64,000 nucleotides of DNA from NCBI GenBank assembly GCA_028710415.1, contig JAQTUE010000002.1:279409-343408 (forward strand), given 5' to 3'. This document shows, in pieces, positions 62,971 through 64,000 of the stretch. Each line of letters opens with the position of its first letter. Position 1 is the stretch's first letter. The notes below the pieces were generated by a model that searched no databases, was not told where the DNA came from, and saw only the letters and a program-made list of their open reading frames with translations. Source of the DNA: Paludibacter sp. (lineage in GTDB: Bacteria; Bacteroidota; Bacteroidia; Bacteroidales; Paludibacteraceae). The position numbers were made by a program, and so were the translations under genes.

Positions 62971-64000
62971 ATGAAAAATATACATCCACAATTATTTCGA
63001 AGCATTACAATCCTACTGTTTGTAATTGCTATTTTTCACCAAAGCGCAGTTGGTCAAAAATTTGCACCTTTATCGCCCAATGCTATCAGTGATTATAATT
63101 ATACAATCGCCAATGATGTTCAGGTTACTGACCGGGTTTTGGAATTTGATTTGTTTGTCTTGGATACAGATCCAACTCAACCGTTTGAAATGGCTGCTAT
63201 TCAAGCCGGCATAACCGTTGATCCGGCCATTTACAATGGTGGAACTATTACAGTTGCTATACTCCCCGGGACTTCACAATTTACAAATACTGCCCAGTAT
63301 CCGTCAAGTATTTCATTTGTTCAGGCTCAAAACATTATTAGGATTGCGGCAAAACCTGCACCGGGAACAGGATTCGGTTCAATAATCAGTACCACTGCCC
63401 CGGGAACAAGAGTTTGTCGGCTCAGCATAACCAATACTGTTCCATTTACAGTAAACTCGAGAGCCAATCTGACTTTTAATTTTACAACTATACCCTATCC
63501 AACAAAAATCGCTCAATATGTTGCCAATCTAAATACGGTACTTGTAAGTGATGCATCCAATTGTTTCAGTAATGCAACCAATATGTACCTTAACCAGTCG
63601 CTGACTCCAATTCCTTTTGCAGTAACAGGAACAGGTTCTGTTTGTTTAGGTGCTGGTGGGTTGCCTGTTGGCCTGGCAAGTTCCCAGGTAGGAGTAACTT
63701 ATACGTTGTATAATGGAGCCACTCCCTTAACACCAACTGTTGCAGGGACAGGTGCAGCAATTTCTTTTGGGAATCAATTAGCAGGAACCTATACCGTTCA
63801 AGGGACAAATGCCTCCGGTACAGCTAATATGATTGGTAATGCTGTAATTACAGAAGATCCGATCGTTCCAGCCAGTGTAACAATAGCTCCAAGTGCAAAT
63901 AATGTTTGTGCCGGAACCTCCGTTACCTTTACCCCGACACCAATAGGAGGTGGAACCGCTCCAACCTACCAGTGGTATAAAAACACAATAGCTGTTGCCA
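62971..64000 (+). CDS. Secreted cohesin-like/Ig protein, truncated by window end
   Basis: An open frame from ATG 62971 runs off the window after 343 codons. Signal peptide (MKNIHPQLFRSITILLFVIA to about residue 29), then a domain related to the 53564 N-terminus: TIANDVQVTDRVLEFDLFV, FEMAAIQAGITV, ILPGTSQFTN. At about 220 an Ig-like or PKD-like segment starts, and the visible end, PASVTIAPSANNVCAGTSV and TYQWYKN, is the Ig repeat type found in the 31513 protein. A T9SS sorting domain may follow outside the window. It is the presumed partner of the dockerin-like 61409 protein. Confidence 0.82.
   Translation, partial: MKNIHPQLFRSITILLFVIAIFHQSAVGQKFAPLSPNAISDYNYTIANDVQVTDRVLEFDLFVLDTDPTQPFEMAAIQAGITVDPAIYNGGTITVAILPGTSQFTNTAQYPSSISFVQAQNIIRIAAKPAPGTGFGSIISTTAPGTRVCRLSITNTVPFTVNSRANLTFNFTTIPYPTKIAQYVANLNTVLVSDASNCFSNATNMYLNQSLTPIPFAVTGTGSVCLGAGGLPVGLASSQVGVTYTLYNGATPLTPTVAGTGAAISFGNQLAGTYTVQGTNASGTANMIGNAVITEDPIVPASVTIAPSANNVCAGTSVTFTPTPIGGGTAPTYQWYKNTIAVA

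Overview
The window is about 40% GC and looks like a chromosome segment of a member of the Bacteroidota, most likely Bacteroidia/Bacteroidales. Reasons: T9SS type A C-terminal sorting domains, a TonB-dependent receptor, FISUMP and ORF6N proteins, PAS-rich kinases, A/T-rich leaders with few Shine-Dalgarno sites, and promoter elements of the Bacteroidota type (TAnnTTTG-like). I cannot name a genus. All genes I support lie on the + strand. I see no rRNA, tRNA, CRISPR array, IS transposase or replication origin.

Layout. 1-5040: a membrane PAS histidine kinase and two single-domain response regulators, flanked by inverted copies of a short intergenic repeat. 5913-13937: a 2674-residue soluble sensor kinase with about 14 PAS, two GAF and one PocR domain. 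14340-14877: a frameshifted ORF6N gene between two copies of a duplicated intergenic segment. 15302-19996: five paralogous NarL-type response regulators; two keep the DNA-binding domain and three have lost it. 20093-30584: a copper (or silver) handling island with a heavy-metal-binding peptide, an RND pump split into two ORFs, two periplasmic adaptors, a FISUMP protein, a Cys-rich membrane protein, a Met/His-rich lipoprotein and a copper-type TonB receptor. 31513-64000: very large secreted proteins, including a multicopper oxidase with a T9SS sorting tail, beta-helix proteins, and two adjacent pairs of dockerin-like and cohesin-like proteins. A sixth receiver-only regulator (41021) sits among them.

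The most interesting observation is regulatory. Nine intergenic regions carry the same architecture: four direct repeats resembling ACWMCTTTTRG, spaced about 22-23 bp, placed at nearly fixed distances (about 100, 77, 54 and 32 bp) upstream of a -7-like element. Five of these arrays lie in the response-regulator gaps (one drives no visible ORF, followed by a hairpin, so perhaps a small RNA), and four stand in front of the secreted-protein genes or operons. This suggests a regulon that ties the orphan regulators to the cell-surface proteins, including the multicopper oxidase. I do not know a described system with this layout. The assignment was made by eye and needs a motif search.

Intergenic DNA is rich in small repeats: 7-bp GAGGAAT tandems directly after both kinase genes, GTAGGTAGAAA tracts, a 16-bp tandem, an 11-bp G5 tandem inside a palindrome, a 140-bp palindromic element, and a roughly 270-bp element present in inverted orientation at 40402 and 56221.
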